This document shows positions 1 to 7,535 of a stretch of 11,392 nucleotides of DNA, in pieces. The stretch is from a bacterium (lineage in GTDB: Bacteria; Actinomycetota; Acidimicrobiia; Acidimicrobiales; CATQHL01). Numbering within the stretch: the stretch's first letter is position 1; every line of letters starts with the position of its first letter. The stretch spans positions 1 through 11,392 of the forward strand of contig JAPONU010000446.1 of the NCBI GenBank assembly GCA_026713745.1, given 5' to 3'. The position numbers and the translations under genes are program-made. The notes beneath the pieces were generated by a model. It saw only the letters and a program-made list of their open reading frames with translations. It was not told the origin of the DNA and made no database searches.

Positions 1-413
1 CCGGGCAGCACCACCGTGGTGATGTCGCGCCCCTCCATGACGCAGCCGCGCCGTGCCGCGGCCCACGCCTGCTGGCGTGCCACCATCACCTCTCGCACCG
101 CAGGGTTGGCGGCAACCGTGCTCACGGCCTCAGTGACCGCGCTGCCCCTGACCTCCGCGGTCACGTCGGCGCCGTCGAGGCGCACCCCGCCGGCGGTCAC
201 CTCGATGCTCCCGACCACTTCCCGGGCCACCGCAGCAACCGCGACCGCCTCGCCGGGGTCCACCCCGCGCCGCAGCACCGCCGCGGCCACCGCCCGGTAC
301 ATGGCTCCGGTATCCAGACACTCCACCCCCAGGGCGTCCGCAACGGCCCGCGCCACCGAGGTCTTGCCGGCTCCGCCGGGACCGTCGATCGCAACGCGCA
401 CCGCCCGGCTCAC
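1..413 (-). CDS. cmk: Cytidylate kinase, C-terminus beyond window edge
   Basis: Cytoplasmic kinase that phosphorylates CMP and dCMP with ATP, feeding CTP/dCTP synthesis. About 137 N-terminal residues are present and the gene runs off the left edge. The nucleotide-binding P-loop GPGGAGKTS lies near residues 11-19, followed by the CMP-site segment LDTGAMYRAV (about 32-41). VMEGRDITTVV near the window edge matches the family GRD motif. The GTG start at 413-411 overlaps the aroA stop in a GTGA tetranucleotide, so translation is probably coupled to aroA. The frame is open and in register throughout. Identification is firm; only the length is unknown. Confidence 0.95.
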   Translation of the reverse strand, partial: MSRAVRVAIDGPGGAGKTSVARAVADALGVECLDTGAMYRAVAAAVLRRGVDPGEAVAVAAVAREVVGSIEVTAGGVRLDGADVTAEVRGSAVTEAVSTVAANPAVREVMVARQQAWAAARRGCVMEGRDITTVVLP

Positions 414-1702
414 GCCCGCCGACACCTCGCCAGATCCTCCACGAAACCGGGGTAGCTGGTGGCGACCGAGCGCCAGCCCGAGATGACCGTCTCGCCGATG
501 GCGGCGAGGCCGCCGATGCAGAACGCCATAGCGATGCGGTGATCGCCCGCCGCGTCGATGCGCCCGCCCCGCAGTCCCGCCCCGCCGTGCACCACGAGCG
601 TGTCACCTTCCACCTCGGCCCGCGCACCGAGTGCCACCAGACCGCCGAGCACGTTCTGGAGCCGGTCGCTCTCCTTGTGGCGCAACTCGCCGGCTCCCTC
701 GAAGCGGGTCGGCCCGTCGGCGACGGCGGCGGCCACCGCCAGCACGGGAATCTCGTCGATGAGGTCGGGCACCTCTCCCGCCGTCACCGTCACTCCCCGC
801 AGCGGTCCCGCGCGGCACACCAGGCGCACTCGCCGGTCACCGGTCGGTTGCACCGTCAAGTCTGCGCCCATGCGGTGCAGCACATCCAGGTAGCCGTCCC
901 TGCCCTGCCCCTGGTACACGTCGTGGAGGGTCACGTCGCTGCCGGGCACCAGCGCCGCGCCCACCATCCAGAACGCCGCCGCAGAAGGGTCGCCCGGCAC
1001 CGCGATGTCGAACGGGGACGGTCGGGAGGCCCGCACCGCCACCTCACCCCCGGCGACACGCACGTCAGCGCCGAACGCCTCCAGCATCTCCTCGGTGTGG
1101 GCGCGCGTGGGAATCGGTTCACTCACCACCGTCTCACCGTCGGCGAACAAGCCTGCCAGCAGCACTGTCCCCTTCACCTGGCCGCTGGCGACCGGCGGCC
1201 GCCATCTGATGCCGCGCAGCCGCCCGCCAGTGATACGCAACGGCGCCCTGCGCCCACCATCGACGCCGCGCACCTCGGCCCCCATGAGTCGCAACGGCTC
1301 GGCCACGCGATCCATGGGTCGCCGGTTGACCGAGGCGTCGCCACCCAGGACAGTGGTGAACGGGCAACCCGCGGCGATGCCCGACAGCAGGCGGATCGAC
1401 GTCCCGGAGTTCCCCACATCGATGGGGCCGGGCGGCTCCCGCAACTCCCTGCCCCGCACCCGGACGACCTCTCCGGCCGATTCCACCACAGCCCCCAGCG
1501 CCCCCACAGCGGCCGCGGTGGCAGCCACGTCCGCCCCTCCGGACAGTCCGGAGATCGACGAGTCGCCGTCGGCGAGCGCCGCCAGGAGCAGCGCCCGGTG
1601 CGAGATGGACTTGTCCCCCGGCACGCGCAACTCGCCCTGCAGCGGCCCGCCGGCACTGACCGCGAGAACGTCACCGTCGCCGCTGAGGCTTACGGGGCGC
1701 AC
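410..1702 (-). CDS. aroA: 3-phosphoshikimate 1-carboxyvinyltransferase (EPSP synthase)
   Basis: Transfers the enolpyruvyl group of PEP to shikimate-3-phosphate, the sixth step of the shikimate pathway, in the cytoplasm. The 430 residues match the usual family length. Visible motifs: PGDKSISHR (28-36), GNSGTS (97-102), GDASVNRRPMDR (121-132), the catalytic-base segment PDLIDEIP with Asp313, RHKESDRL (341-348), DHRIAMAF (387-394) and ATSYPGF (414-420). RPMDR, RAHTE and SGQVK resemble class II enzymes more than the E. coli class I enzyme. The GTG start lies 3 bases after the tyrA stop and the stop overlaps cmk, so the gene sits in a tight operon with both. Identification is secure. Confidence 0.97.
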   Translation of the reverse strand: MRPVSLSGDGDVLAVSAGGPLQGELRVPGDKSISHRALLLAALADGDSSISGLSGGADVAATAAAVGALGAVVESAGEVVRVRGRELREPPGPIDVGNSGTSIRLLSGIAAGCPFTTVLGGDASVNRRPMDRVAEPLRLMGAEVRGVDGGRRAPLRITGGRLRGIRWRPPVASGQVKGTVLLAGLFADGETVVSEPIPTRAHTEEMLEAFGADVRVAGGEVAVRASRPSPFDIAVPGDPSAAAFWMVGAALVPGSDVTLHDVYQGQGRDGYLDVLHRMGADLTVQPTGDRRVRLVCRAGPLRGVTVTAGEVPDLIDEIPVLAVAAAVADGPTRFEGAGELRHKESDRLQNVLGGLVALGARAEVEGDTLVVHGGAGLRGGRIDAAGDHRIAMAFCIGGLAAIGETVISGWRSVATSYPGFVEDLARCRRA

Positions 1703-1705
1703 GCT

Positions 1706-2791
1706 TCAGATACCCAGGTGACGTACCGAGGAGGGATACCCGTCCGCCGCCAGAGCAGCCCGCAGCCGCTCGACCAGATCGGCCGACACGACCATGATGA
1801 GCACCCCCCGATCGCCCTCGGTGGAGTGGGCAATCTCCAAGTCGTAGATGTTCACGTCGACATCGGTGGCAAGGGTTGCGATGTGGGCAACCTCGCCGGG
1901 CCGGTCCTTGACGGGGACCCGCAGCACGGCCAGGTCGACATCGGAAGGAATCCCCGAGGGCAGGTTGACCCGGGCAACACGCGCCCGCTCGAGAAGCGTG
2001 TGGAGGCCGTCGCGGTCACCGCGCTGTACGACGTCGCGCATCTCCCCCAGCGCCTCGATCAGGCGATCCAGCGAGGAGCAGATGGCAAGACGGTTGGAAT
2101 CACAGATGTCCAGCCAGATGTCCGAACTGCCGGCCGCCACCCGGGTCATGTCACGGAATCCCCCGGCGGCCAGACGCTGCAGCACGGACCGCTCAGCGGT
2201 CCTCTCATCGGCGAGGCGCATCAGCGTGGCGGCGGTGAGATGCGGCACGTGCGAGACGACCGACACCAGCGTGTCGTGAAGGTCCGGAGGCATGGTCACC
2301 GCTTCGGCGCCCAGTTCGGCCACGACGGCCCGCACCGCAGCGTAGGTCTCGTCGAGGGTTGCCTTCCCGGGCGTCAGCACCCACACGGCGCCCCCGAACA
2401 TGTCGGGCCGGGCGCCGACGATGCCTGCCTGCTCGCTACCGGCCATGGGATGCCCGCCAACGAACCGGGAATGCGCCACCGCGTCGCAGATCGGCCCCTT
2501 CACGCTGCCCACGTCGGTGACGACGCCATCTCCGGACTCGAGGGTCTCCCGGGCCAGTGCCGGTATGGCGGCGGCCGGCGTGGCCACGAACGTCACGTCA
2601 GCGTTGGGGTTCCGGCCGACCTCGTTCACCGCCCCCAGGCGCACGGCCTGGCGCGCCCGCAACTCATCGATGTCAGAGCCCGTCACCCACCAGCCCGCGG
2701 CACGAAGGCCGAGTCCGATGGACCCACCGATGAGTCCGAGCCCGTGAATCTGGACGCTGCCGACGTCGGCGGCAGCCGCTCCCAACCCCAT
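1706..2791 (-). CDS. tyrA: Prephenate dehydrogenase with C-terminal ACT domain
   Basis: NAD(P)-dependent oxidative decarboxylation of prephenate to 4-hydroxyphenylpyruvate, the committed step to tyrosine. The 361 residues contain a Rossmann nucleotide-binding loop GLGLIGGS (17-24), the segment VGGHPMAGSE (111-120) with the family catalytic His at 114, SHVPHL (180-185), and a helical dimerisation domain ending around 275. A C-terminal ACT domain (about 288-361, VKDRPGEVAHIA) is the usual site for amino acid feedback, so tyrosine inhibition is likely though not demonstrable here. The ATG start lies 6 bases after the aroH stop with GAGAG just upstream. It sits between aroH, which makes its substrate, and aroA. 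It could be an arogenate dehydrogenase; sequence alone does not separate the two. Confidence 0.95.
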   Translation of the reverse strand: MGLGAAAADVGSVQIHGLGLIGGSIGLGLRAAGWWVTGSDIDELRARQAVRLGAVNEVGRNPNADVTFVATPAAAIPALARETLESGDGVVTDVGSVKGPICDAVAHSRFVGGHPMAGSEQAGIVGARPDMFGGAVWVLTPGKATLDETYAAVRAVVAELGAEAVTMPPDLHDTLVSVVSHVPHLTAATLMRLADERTAERSVLQRLAAGGFRDMTRVAAGSSDIWLDICDSNRLAICSSLDRLIEALGEMRDVVQRGDRDGLHTLLERARVARVNLPSGIPSDVDLAVLRVPVKDRPGEVAHIATLATDVDVNIYDLEIAHSTEGDRGVLIMVVSADLVERLRAALAADGYPSSVRHLGI

Positions 2792-2797
2792 GCGCTC

Positions 2798-3178
2798 TCA
2801 GATAACCAGATCGGGGCGCAAGCCAGTAGCCAACCCCAGGTAGACGTGCTTCACCTCGTGGCGGTCGCGCTCGGTATAGAAGTGGACAAGCAGCCGGATC
2901 ACGCCGGGCAGCGCTCCTTCCACCTTCATCTCCCGGGCGCACAGCAGCGGCACGTCGGCCAGCCCCAGCCGCTCGCGGGCCGCCTGGGCAGGGAACGCCG
3001 AACCGATGTCGTCGGTGGCCGTGAATACGATGCTGACGAGATCCTCAGTGGCGATGTCGTTCTGGGCAAAAGCCTCGCGCAGCAGCGCTTCGACCTGTGA
3101 GGCCACCTCTTCGGGTGTGTCCTCCGTGATGGCGACCGCTCCTCGCAGAGCGCGTAGAAGGCGAGTCACGGCCACCAA
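2798..3178 (-). CDS. aroH: Chorismate mutase, AroH type
   Basis: Catalyses the Claisen rearrangement of chorismate to prephenate, the substrate of the neighbouring TyrA. The 126 residues align along their whole length with the trimeric Bacillus subtilis AroH class and not with the helical AroQ class. The known active-site residues are all present at a constant +5 offset: Arg12 (LRGA), Phe62 (AFPA), Cys80, Glu83 (CAREM), Arg95 (VIRLL), Tyr113 (HVYL) and Arg121 (LRPDL). The start is uncertain between TTG at 3178 and GTG at 3175. A GAGGAG ribosome site at 3194-3189 lies 10 bases before the TTG. The 48-base gap to the upstream rluB stop is compatible with cotranscription. Confidence 0.95.
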   Translation of the reverse strand: MVAVTRLLRALRGAVAITEDTPEEVASQVEALLREAFAQNDIATEDLVSIVFTATDDIGSAFPAQAARERLGLADVPLLCAREMKVEGALPGVIRLLVHFYTERDRHEVKHVYLGLATGLRPDLVI

Positions 3179-3188
3179 TTCTACTGAA

Positions 3189-3194
3189 CTCCTC
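3189..3194 (-). promoter_or_regulatory. Ribosome binding site of aroH
   Basis: GAGGAG on the minus strand, 10 bases before the TTG at 3178 and 13 before the GTG at 3175. It supports a start in this cluster of alternative initiation codons over the later GTG at 3169, which lies 19 bases away. Confidence 0.6.
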
Positions 3195-3226
3195 GGCGCG
3201 GACCCGCGGGTTGCCCCGAATTCGTC

Positions 3227-3988
3227 TCAGCGATGCGCAGAGGTGTCCCACGGCGGCGAACCGCCGCCGACAGCGACCTCCAGGGCCCGCAACTCGGCCT
3301 GGGTGAGGTCGCGCCACTCCCCCGGCCCCAACTGTGAGTCACGCAGCGGGCCGATGCGGGTGCGCACCAGGCGGGTGACCGTCAGCCCGACCGCGGCGCA
3401 CATGCGACGCACCTGGCGGTTGCGGCCCTCGGTGAGTACGACGCGCAGCAGCCCCCGCTGCGGGCTGGAGACCCGGGCCGGTGCGCTGGGCCCGTCGGAC
3501 AACTCCACACCGTCGCGCAGGGAACGCAGGGCACCGGCGCTGATGCGACCCTCCACGGCCACGAGGTACTCCTTCTCGCAACCCGCCGACGGGTGCATGA
3601 TTCGCCGTGCCAGATCCCCGTCGTTGCTCAACAGCAACAAGCCTTCGCTGTCCATGTCCAGGCGACCGACCGGGTAGACGCGCGGCTCGGGGGGCAGGCC
3701 GTCCAGCACCGTCGGGCGCCCCTGAGGATCCGAGGCGGTGCTCACCACTCCGGCGGCCTTGTTCAGCAGGTAGTGGACCAGGTCGCTGCGCAGGGAGATC
3801 ACCGCGCCGTCCACCTCGACGACGTCGACGTCGGCCCGCACGCGCTGGCCGATGCGTGCCGGCCGACCGTTGATGAGGATGCGCCCGTCCAGCACCATCT
3901 CCTCAACGTGGCGGCGACTGGCGACCCCCGCCGCCGCCAGGACCTTCTGCAGCCGCTCGCCGCTCCCCGGTGGCCCGGGTTCGCTCAC
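3227..3988 (-). CDS. rluB: rRNA pseudouridine synthase, RluB/RsuA family
   Basis: Converts a specific uridine in ribosomal RNA to pseudouridine; RluB acts on a helix 89 position of 23S rRNA in E. coli. The 253 residues begin with an S4 RNA-binding domain (about 11-60, ERLQKVLAAAGVASRR). The catalytic domain follows, with family motif GRLDMDSEGLLLLSNDGDL (108-126) and nucleophile Asp111. EGRNRQVRRM (187-196) is the second family signature. The GTG start overlaps the scpB stop in GTGA (3985-3988), a typical arrangement since this gene often follows scpB. RluB is favoured over RsuA or RluE by the neighbourhood only; the target nucleotide cannot be read from sequence. Confidence 0.92.
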   Translation of the reverse strand: MSEPGPPGSGERLQKVLAAAGVASRRHVEEMVLDGRILINGRPARIGQRVRADVDVVEVDGAVISLRSDLVHYLLNKAAGVVSTASDPQGRPTVLDGLPPEPRVYPVGRLDMDSEGLLLLSNDGDLARRIMHPSAGCEKEYLVAVEGRISAGALRSLRDGVELSDGPSAPARVSSPQRGLLRVVLTEGRNRQVRRMCAAVGLTVTRLVRTRIGPLRDSQLGPGEWRDLTQAELRALEVAVGGGSPPWDTSAHR

Positions 3989-4623
3989 GCCGGCCGGTCG
4001 GGCGCCGGTGGCTCCTCCGGTGGGTCGCTCCCCGGTGGCTCCGTTGGTGCCCGGGCGCGCCCGGGGCGCTCTCCGCTACGCAATGAGGCGTCGAACGACT
4101 CGGTGACCTCGGCCTCGGGAACGAAGTCGCCCAGCGGCGGCAGGTCCGCCGGCGAGTCCAGGCCCAGGGTCTCCAGGAACAGGCCCGTGGTCCCGAAGAG
4201 CACCGCATTGCCCGGACCGGGGTCGCGGGAAACCGCCTCGACGAGGCCCCGGCGCTGCAGGGTACGCAACACCCCTTCGACGTTCACGCCGCGGATGGCA
4301 GCGATCTGGCCCCGCGAGACCGGCTGCTTGTAGGCGACGATTCCCAGGGTCTCCAACGCCGCGCCCGACAGCCGGGAAGGCTCGCGGGCCAGCACGAAAC
4401 GCTCCACGTACGGCGCACAGTCGGGGTGGCTGGCGAACCGGCAACCACCCGCGACCCGCTCCAGCACGAATCCGCGCCCCTCGCACGACCTGGCCAAATC
4501 GGCGAGGGCGTCTTCGACGCCGGTCACCGAGATTTCCAGCAGTTGTGCCAGGAGTTGCGGCGCAACCGGCTCGGTGGCGACCATCAGCACCGCCTCAAGC
4601 GCCCGGCGGCGCTCGGCGTCCAT
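3985..4623 (-). CDS. scpB: Segregation and condensation protein B
   Basis: Accessory subunit of the SMC-ScpAB complex; it dimerises through winged-helix domains and binds the ScpA kleisin during chromosome compaction and segregation. The 212 residues contain two winged-helix domains (about 5-80 and 84-155). The second carries the family signature LSGAALETLGIVAYKQPVS (85-103), followed by RGQIAAIRGV. The last 40 or so residues are a Pro/Glu-rich tail likely to be disordered. The ATG at 4623-4621 overlaps the scpA stop by one base (TGATG). The frame stays open far upstream inside scpA, but that part does not resemble ScpB, so this start is preferred. Confidence 0.93.
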   Translation of the reverse strand: MDAERRRALEAVLMVATEPVAPQLLAQLLEISVTGVEDALADLARSCEGRGFVLERVAGGCRFASHPDCAPYVERFVLAREPSRLSGAALETLGIVAYKQPVSRGQIAAIRGVNVEGVLRTLQRRGLVEAVSRDPGPGNAVLFGTTGLFLETLGLDSPADLPPLGDFVPEAEVTESFDASLRSGERPGRARAPTEPPGSDPPEEPPAPDRPA

Positions 4624-5393
4624 CAGGCGACGGGTTCCGGAACGGCCAGGACCGGCATCACCGCCTGCTCGCGCCACTCCACCACGATGCGCCCCAGGGG
4701 ACCGTCCTGGTGGAGTTCCACCCTGTTCTGCTTGAAGAGTTCGAGCAGCGCCAGGAAGTGCACAACCACCTCTCGACGCCCGGGCAGGGTGCGTGTCAAC
4801 TCGCCGAACGTGGTGCAGCGGCGGGACGGTAGCCGCAGTACCAGGTCGGCCACGACGTCGCTCACCTGCAGCGTCTCCCGCGCCATGTGCGAGAGGTCCA
4901 CCGGCGGCGGCTCCGTCGCCCGTAGGGCCCGGACGCAGGCGGCCGCCACGTCGGAGGGCTCCACCTCGGCGAGCAGGTTGGGCAGCAGGTTGAGGTAGCG
5001 AGGCTCGGGACCCACGGTGCGCGGCGAGGACAGCGCCGCCGCCTCCGCGATCTGCTCCAGAGCGGCGCCGGCGCGGCGAAAAGTCTCGCATTCCAGCATG
5101 CGCGCCAGTAGCCGGTCGCGGCCCTCGAGCAGGTCGGCCTCCTCGTCGATGCCCTCGGTGGGGGGCTCGGGCAGCAGCCGGCGGCTCTTCAGGTCCACGA
5201 GGGTGGCCGCGGTGAGCAGGAACTCGCTGGCGGACTCCAAGTCGAGGGACTCCAGCCGGGCCACCTCGTCGAGAAAGTCCTGCACCAGGGTTGCCAGCGA
5301 GATGTCGCACACGTCGATCTCGTGGCGCAGGATGAGGTGCATCAGCAACTCGACAGGCCCCTCGAACCGTGCGGTTCGCACCATCACAGCCAT
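4623..5393 (-). CDS. scpA: Segregation and condensation protein A
   Basis: Kleisin subunit that bridges the SMC heads and binds ScpB. The 256 residues start with the family hallmark FEGPVELLMHLI (10-21), then the EIDVCDISLATLVQDFL segment (25-41) and SEFLLTAATLVDLKSRRLLP (56-75). A variable acidic middle follows, and then a C-terminal winged helix (about 175-240, TTFGELTRTLPGRREVVVHF). The chosen ATG (5393) is preceded by a -10-like TATGCT with exactly 6 bases between and has no Shine-Dalgarno sequence. An in-frame ATG at 5384 is a weaker alternative. It is the first gene of the minus-strand run and diverges from trpS. Confidence 0.93.
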   Translation of the reverse strand: MAVMVRTARFEGPVELLMHLILRHEIDVCDISLATLVQDFLDEVARLESLDLESASEFLLTAATLVDLKSRRLLPEPPTEGIDEEADLLEGRDRLLARMLECETFRRAGAALEQIAEAAALSSPRTVGPEPRYLNLLPNLLAEVEPSDVAAACVRALRATEPPPVDLSHMARETLQVSDVVADLVLRLPSRRCTTFGELTRTLPGRREVVVHFLALLELFKQNRVELHQDGPLGRIVVEWREQAVMPVLAVPEPVA

Positions 5394-5405
5394 ACTTGGA
5401 GCATA
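5394..5405 (-). promoter_or_regulatory. Putative leaderless promoter of scpA
   Basis: TATGCT (5405-5400) matches the actinobacterial TANNNT -10 pattern. Six bases separate it from the ATG at 5393, so transcription would start at or next to the A of the start codon. No ribosome binding site is seen and no convincing -35 is visible. Inference from spacing only. Confidence 0.5.
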
Positions 5406-5515
5406 GAACTCCGAGCCCTCCGCACTGGGGACCGGCGCGCTCGCAACCTCGGGGACTCGAGGCGAGGTCGGAGTGACGGAGGGGTCGGCCGGGCCTCCGA
5501 ACCCGACAACGGGGT

Positions 5516-5527
5516 TAACCTTCCGGC
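5516..5527 (+). promoter_or_regulatory. Putative leaderless promoter of trpS
   Basis: TAACCT (5516-5521), inside the palindrome GTTAAC extended by CCT, fits TANNNT and is followed by 6 bases before the GTG at 5528. There is no Shine-Dalgarno sequence at normal spacing. The geometry mirrors that of scpA on the opposite strand. No clear -35 element. Confidence 0.45.
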
Positions 5528-6511
5528 GTGCAGCGCATCCTTTCGGGCATCCAGCCCAGCGGCGACGTTCACCTCGGCAACCTCCTCGGCGCGCTGCAGA
5601 ACTGGGTGGCCGATCAGGACACCCACGAGTCGTTCCACCCCATCGTCGACCTGCACGCCGTGACGGTGCCGCAGGATCCCGGGGAATTGCAGGAGGCCAC
5701 CCTGCGCCTGGCGCAGATGCTCATGGCGGCGGGGCTCGACCCCGACATCTGCGTGTTGTTCGTCCAGAGCCACGTACCGGAGCACACGCAACTGGCGTGG
5801 GTACTGGAGTGCACCGCCGGATTCGGCGAGCTGCGGCGCATGCACCAGTTCAAGGACAAGTCCGCCGACATGGACTTCGTCTGCGCGGGACTGTTCACCT
5901 ACCCGGTGCTGCAGGCCGCCGACATCGTGCTGTACGACACCGACGTGGTGCCGGTGGGCGACGACCAGCGCCAGCACATCGAGCTGACCCGCGACGTCAC
6001 GCAGCGGTTCAATGCCCGCTACGGCGAGGTTCTGGTGGTCCCCGAGCACCGCATCCCGCCCGCAGGAGCCCGGGTGATGGACCTGCAGGAGCCCACCCGC
6101 AAGATGTCGAAGTCCGCCGGCGACGCCCCGGGCACCATCTGGCTGCTGGACGACCCCGATGTGGTGCGCCGCAAGATCCGCCGGGCGGTCACCGACAGCG
6201 AGGCGGAGGTGCGCTTCGACAGGGAGTCCAAGCCCGGCGTGTCGAACCTCCTGGAGATACTGGGGGCCGCCACGGGGCGCAGCCCGCAGGAGGTCGCCGC
6301 CGCCTATGACCGTTACGGCCCGCTGAAGAACGACTGCGCCGAGGCGGTCGTGGAGTTGTTGGCGCCGATCCACCGGCGATTCGCCGAGTTGAGCGCCGAT
6401 CCCGAACAGACCCGGCGGGCGCTGGCGGCCGGGGCCGGGGCCGCCGGTGAGATCGCCTCGGCCACGATGGGCCGGGTCCGGGAGGCAATGGGGTTCCTCC
6501 CCCGCCACTGA
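5528..6511 (+). CDS. trpS: Tryptophanyl-tRNA synthetase
   Basis: Class I aminoacyl-tRNA synthetase charging tRNA-Trp in the cytoplasm. The 327 residues are the usual bacterial length. The HIGH-equivalent PSGDVHLGN (10-18) is followed by the Trp/ATP pocket region; LFTYPVLQAADIVLYDTDVV lies at 122-141 and GDDQRQHIELTRD at 144-156. The second ATP motif KMSKS is at 192-196 and a helical C-terminal anticodon-binding region follows. Start is GTG at 5528; translation reads directly into RILSGIQPSG, as in the family, so no upstream start is needed. It is the only housekeeping gene here on the plus strand and converges on the recombinase gene with just 7 bases between stop codons. Confidence 0.96.
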   Translation: MQRILSGIQPSGDVHLGNLLGALQNWVADQDTHESFHPIVDLHAVTVPQDPGELQEATLRLAQMLMAAGLDPDICVLFVQSHVPEHTQLAWVLECTAGFGELRRMHQFKDKSADMDFVCAGLFTYPVLQAADIVLYDTDVVPVGDDQRQHIELTRDVTQRFNARYGEVLVVPEHRIPPAGARVMDLQEPTRKMSKSAGDAPGTIWLLDDPDVVRRKIRRAVTDSEAEVRFDRESKPGVSNLLEILGAATGRSPQEVAAAYDRYGPLKNDCAEAVVELLAPIHRRFAELSADPEQTRRALAAGAGAAGEIASATMGRVREAMGFLPRH

Positions 6512-6526
6512 GCGCCGCTCAGTTGG
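6505..6526. terminator. Inverted repeat spanning both convergent stop codons
   Basis: A perfect 8-base inverted repeat around one central base (6507-6523, ACTGAGCG-C-CGCTCAGT) contains the trpS TGA and the recombinase TGA. Allowing a 3-base loop gives a 7-bp stem, extended by two C-G pairs past a bulged T. No T-tract follows on either strand, so intrinsic termination is unproven; a bidirectional pause or terminator is plausible. Confidence 0.4.
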
Positions 6527-7535
6527 GCGCCGGGGTGCCGAGGTGGGCCCGGGGGTGGGCGTCGGCGTAGACGCGGAACAGCCGCTCGCGTGACACCGAC
6601 GTGTAGATCTGGGTGGTCGTGACCTTGGCGTGGCCCAGCAACTCCTGCACCACGCGGATGTCCGCGCCGTTGTCCAGCAGGTGGGTGGCGAAGCTGTGGC
6701 GCAGCACGTGCGGCGTCAACGCCGCCGAGATCTCCGCGTCCACCCCGTGCTGCCGCACGATCTGATGCACCCCTTGGCGGCTGAGACGGCCGCCGCGCAG
6801 GTTCAGGAACACCGCCTCGCTGTCGGAGCGGGAGGCCCAGCGTTCCGGCTCCATCGCGCCCCGACCGGGCCCCTGCAACCACTCATCCAGCGCGGCGGCG
6901 GCCAGGCGGCCCAGCGGCAGGATCCGCTCCTTGGAGCCCTTGCCGAGGACACGCATCGCCGCCGAGGACAGGTCGATGTCGCCGAGGGAGAGCCCCACCA
7001 ACTCCGACACGCGCACCCCTGTGCCGTAGAGGGTCTCGAGAATGGCGCTGTCCCGGCGCGCCACAGCCTCCTGGCGCCGTGCGGGTCCGTCGGAGTCTTC
7101 CGGTCGGGCCCTCCTGGCGGACCGGCCGCGGCGCGCCGCAGCCTTCTCGCTGCGTGGTGCGGCCACCAGTGCCGCCGCCTCCTCGGTGCTCAGCGCCTTC
7201 GGCAGCCCGCGGGGCACCCGCGGCATCTCCACCGTGGCCGTCGGGTCGTCGGGCCGGAGCTCCTCCAGCACCAGCCAGCGGTGGAAGGTGCGCACCGTGG
7301 TGAGTCCCCGCTTCACCGTTGAGGCCGCCAGACCCGCCCCCAGGCGCGCCCGCACCCAGGCCAGCACCCCGGCGGAGGTCACATCACGGTGATCCCAGCC
7401 GCAGTCGGTGCCGAAGGCCAGGTAGTCGACCAGATCACGGCGGTAGGCGTCGATGGTGTTGGCGGCGCGGCCCTTGCTGAGGACCAGCCAGTCCAGGAAC
7501 TCGTCGGCTTCGACCGGCAGCCCCGGGGGGCTCAC
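6519..7535 (-). CDS. xerD: Tyrosine recombinase, XerD-like
   Basis: Site-specific recombinase of the XerC/XerD type, which resolves chromosome dimers at dif during division. The full catalytic set is visible: Arg175 (GTGVRVSEL), Lys199 (GKGSKER), His276 and Arg279 (TPHVLRHSFATHLL), His302 (LLGHAKV) and nucleophile Tyr311 (QIYT). Spacings R-K, H-H and H-Y equal those of E. coli XerD. The N-terminal SAM-like core-binding domain spans about 7-95. At 338 residues it is longer than the usual ~300, because of an Arg/Ala/Glu-rich segment (about 127-160) between the two domains. The GTG start overlaps the pyrG stop (GTGA). XerD is preferred over XerC by context next to scpAB; the choice is not certain. 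Confidence 0.9.
   Translation of the reverse strand: MSPPGLPVEADEFLDWLVLSKGRAANTIDAYRRDLVDYLAFGTDCGWDHRDVTSAGVLAWVRARLGAGLAASTVKRGLTTVRTFHRWLVLEELRPDDPTATVEMPRVPRGLPKALSTEEAAALVAAPRSEKAAARRGRSARRARPEDSDGPARRQEAVARRDSAILETLYGTGVRVSELVGLSLGDIDLSSAAMRVLGKGSKERILPLGRLAAAALDEWLQGPGRGAMEPERWASRSDSEAVFLNLRGGRLSRQGVHQIVRQHGVDAEISAALTPHVLRHSFATHLLDNGADIRVVQELLGHAKVTTTQIYTSVSRERLFRVYADAHPRAHLGTPAPN

Noticed and set aside
539..3100. An 853-codon open frame on the plus strand across aroA, tyrA and aroH
   Set aside because: It is antisense to three firmly identified genes, its His/Arg/Pro/Gly-rich product has no recognisable domain, and long antisense frames are expected at this GC content.
4624..5310. 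Upstream extension of the scpB frame inside scpA
   Set aside because: The extra 229 residues are Arg/Gly/Pro-rich and out of frame with the clear ScpA sequence; ScpB similarity begins at the ATG at 4623.
5384..6508. A 374-codon minus-strand frame opposite trpS
   Set aside because: Antisense shadow of trpS; it overlaps the trpS promoter region and lacks protein-like motifs.
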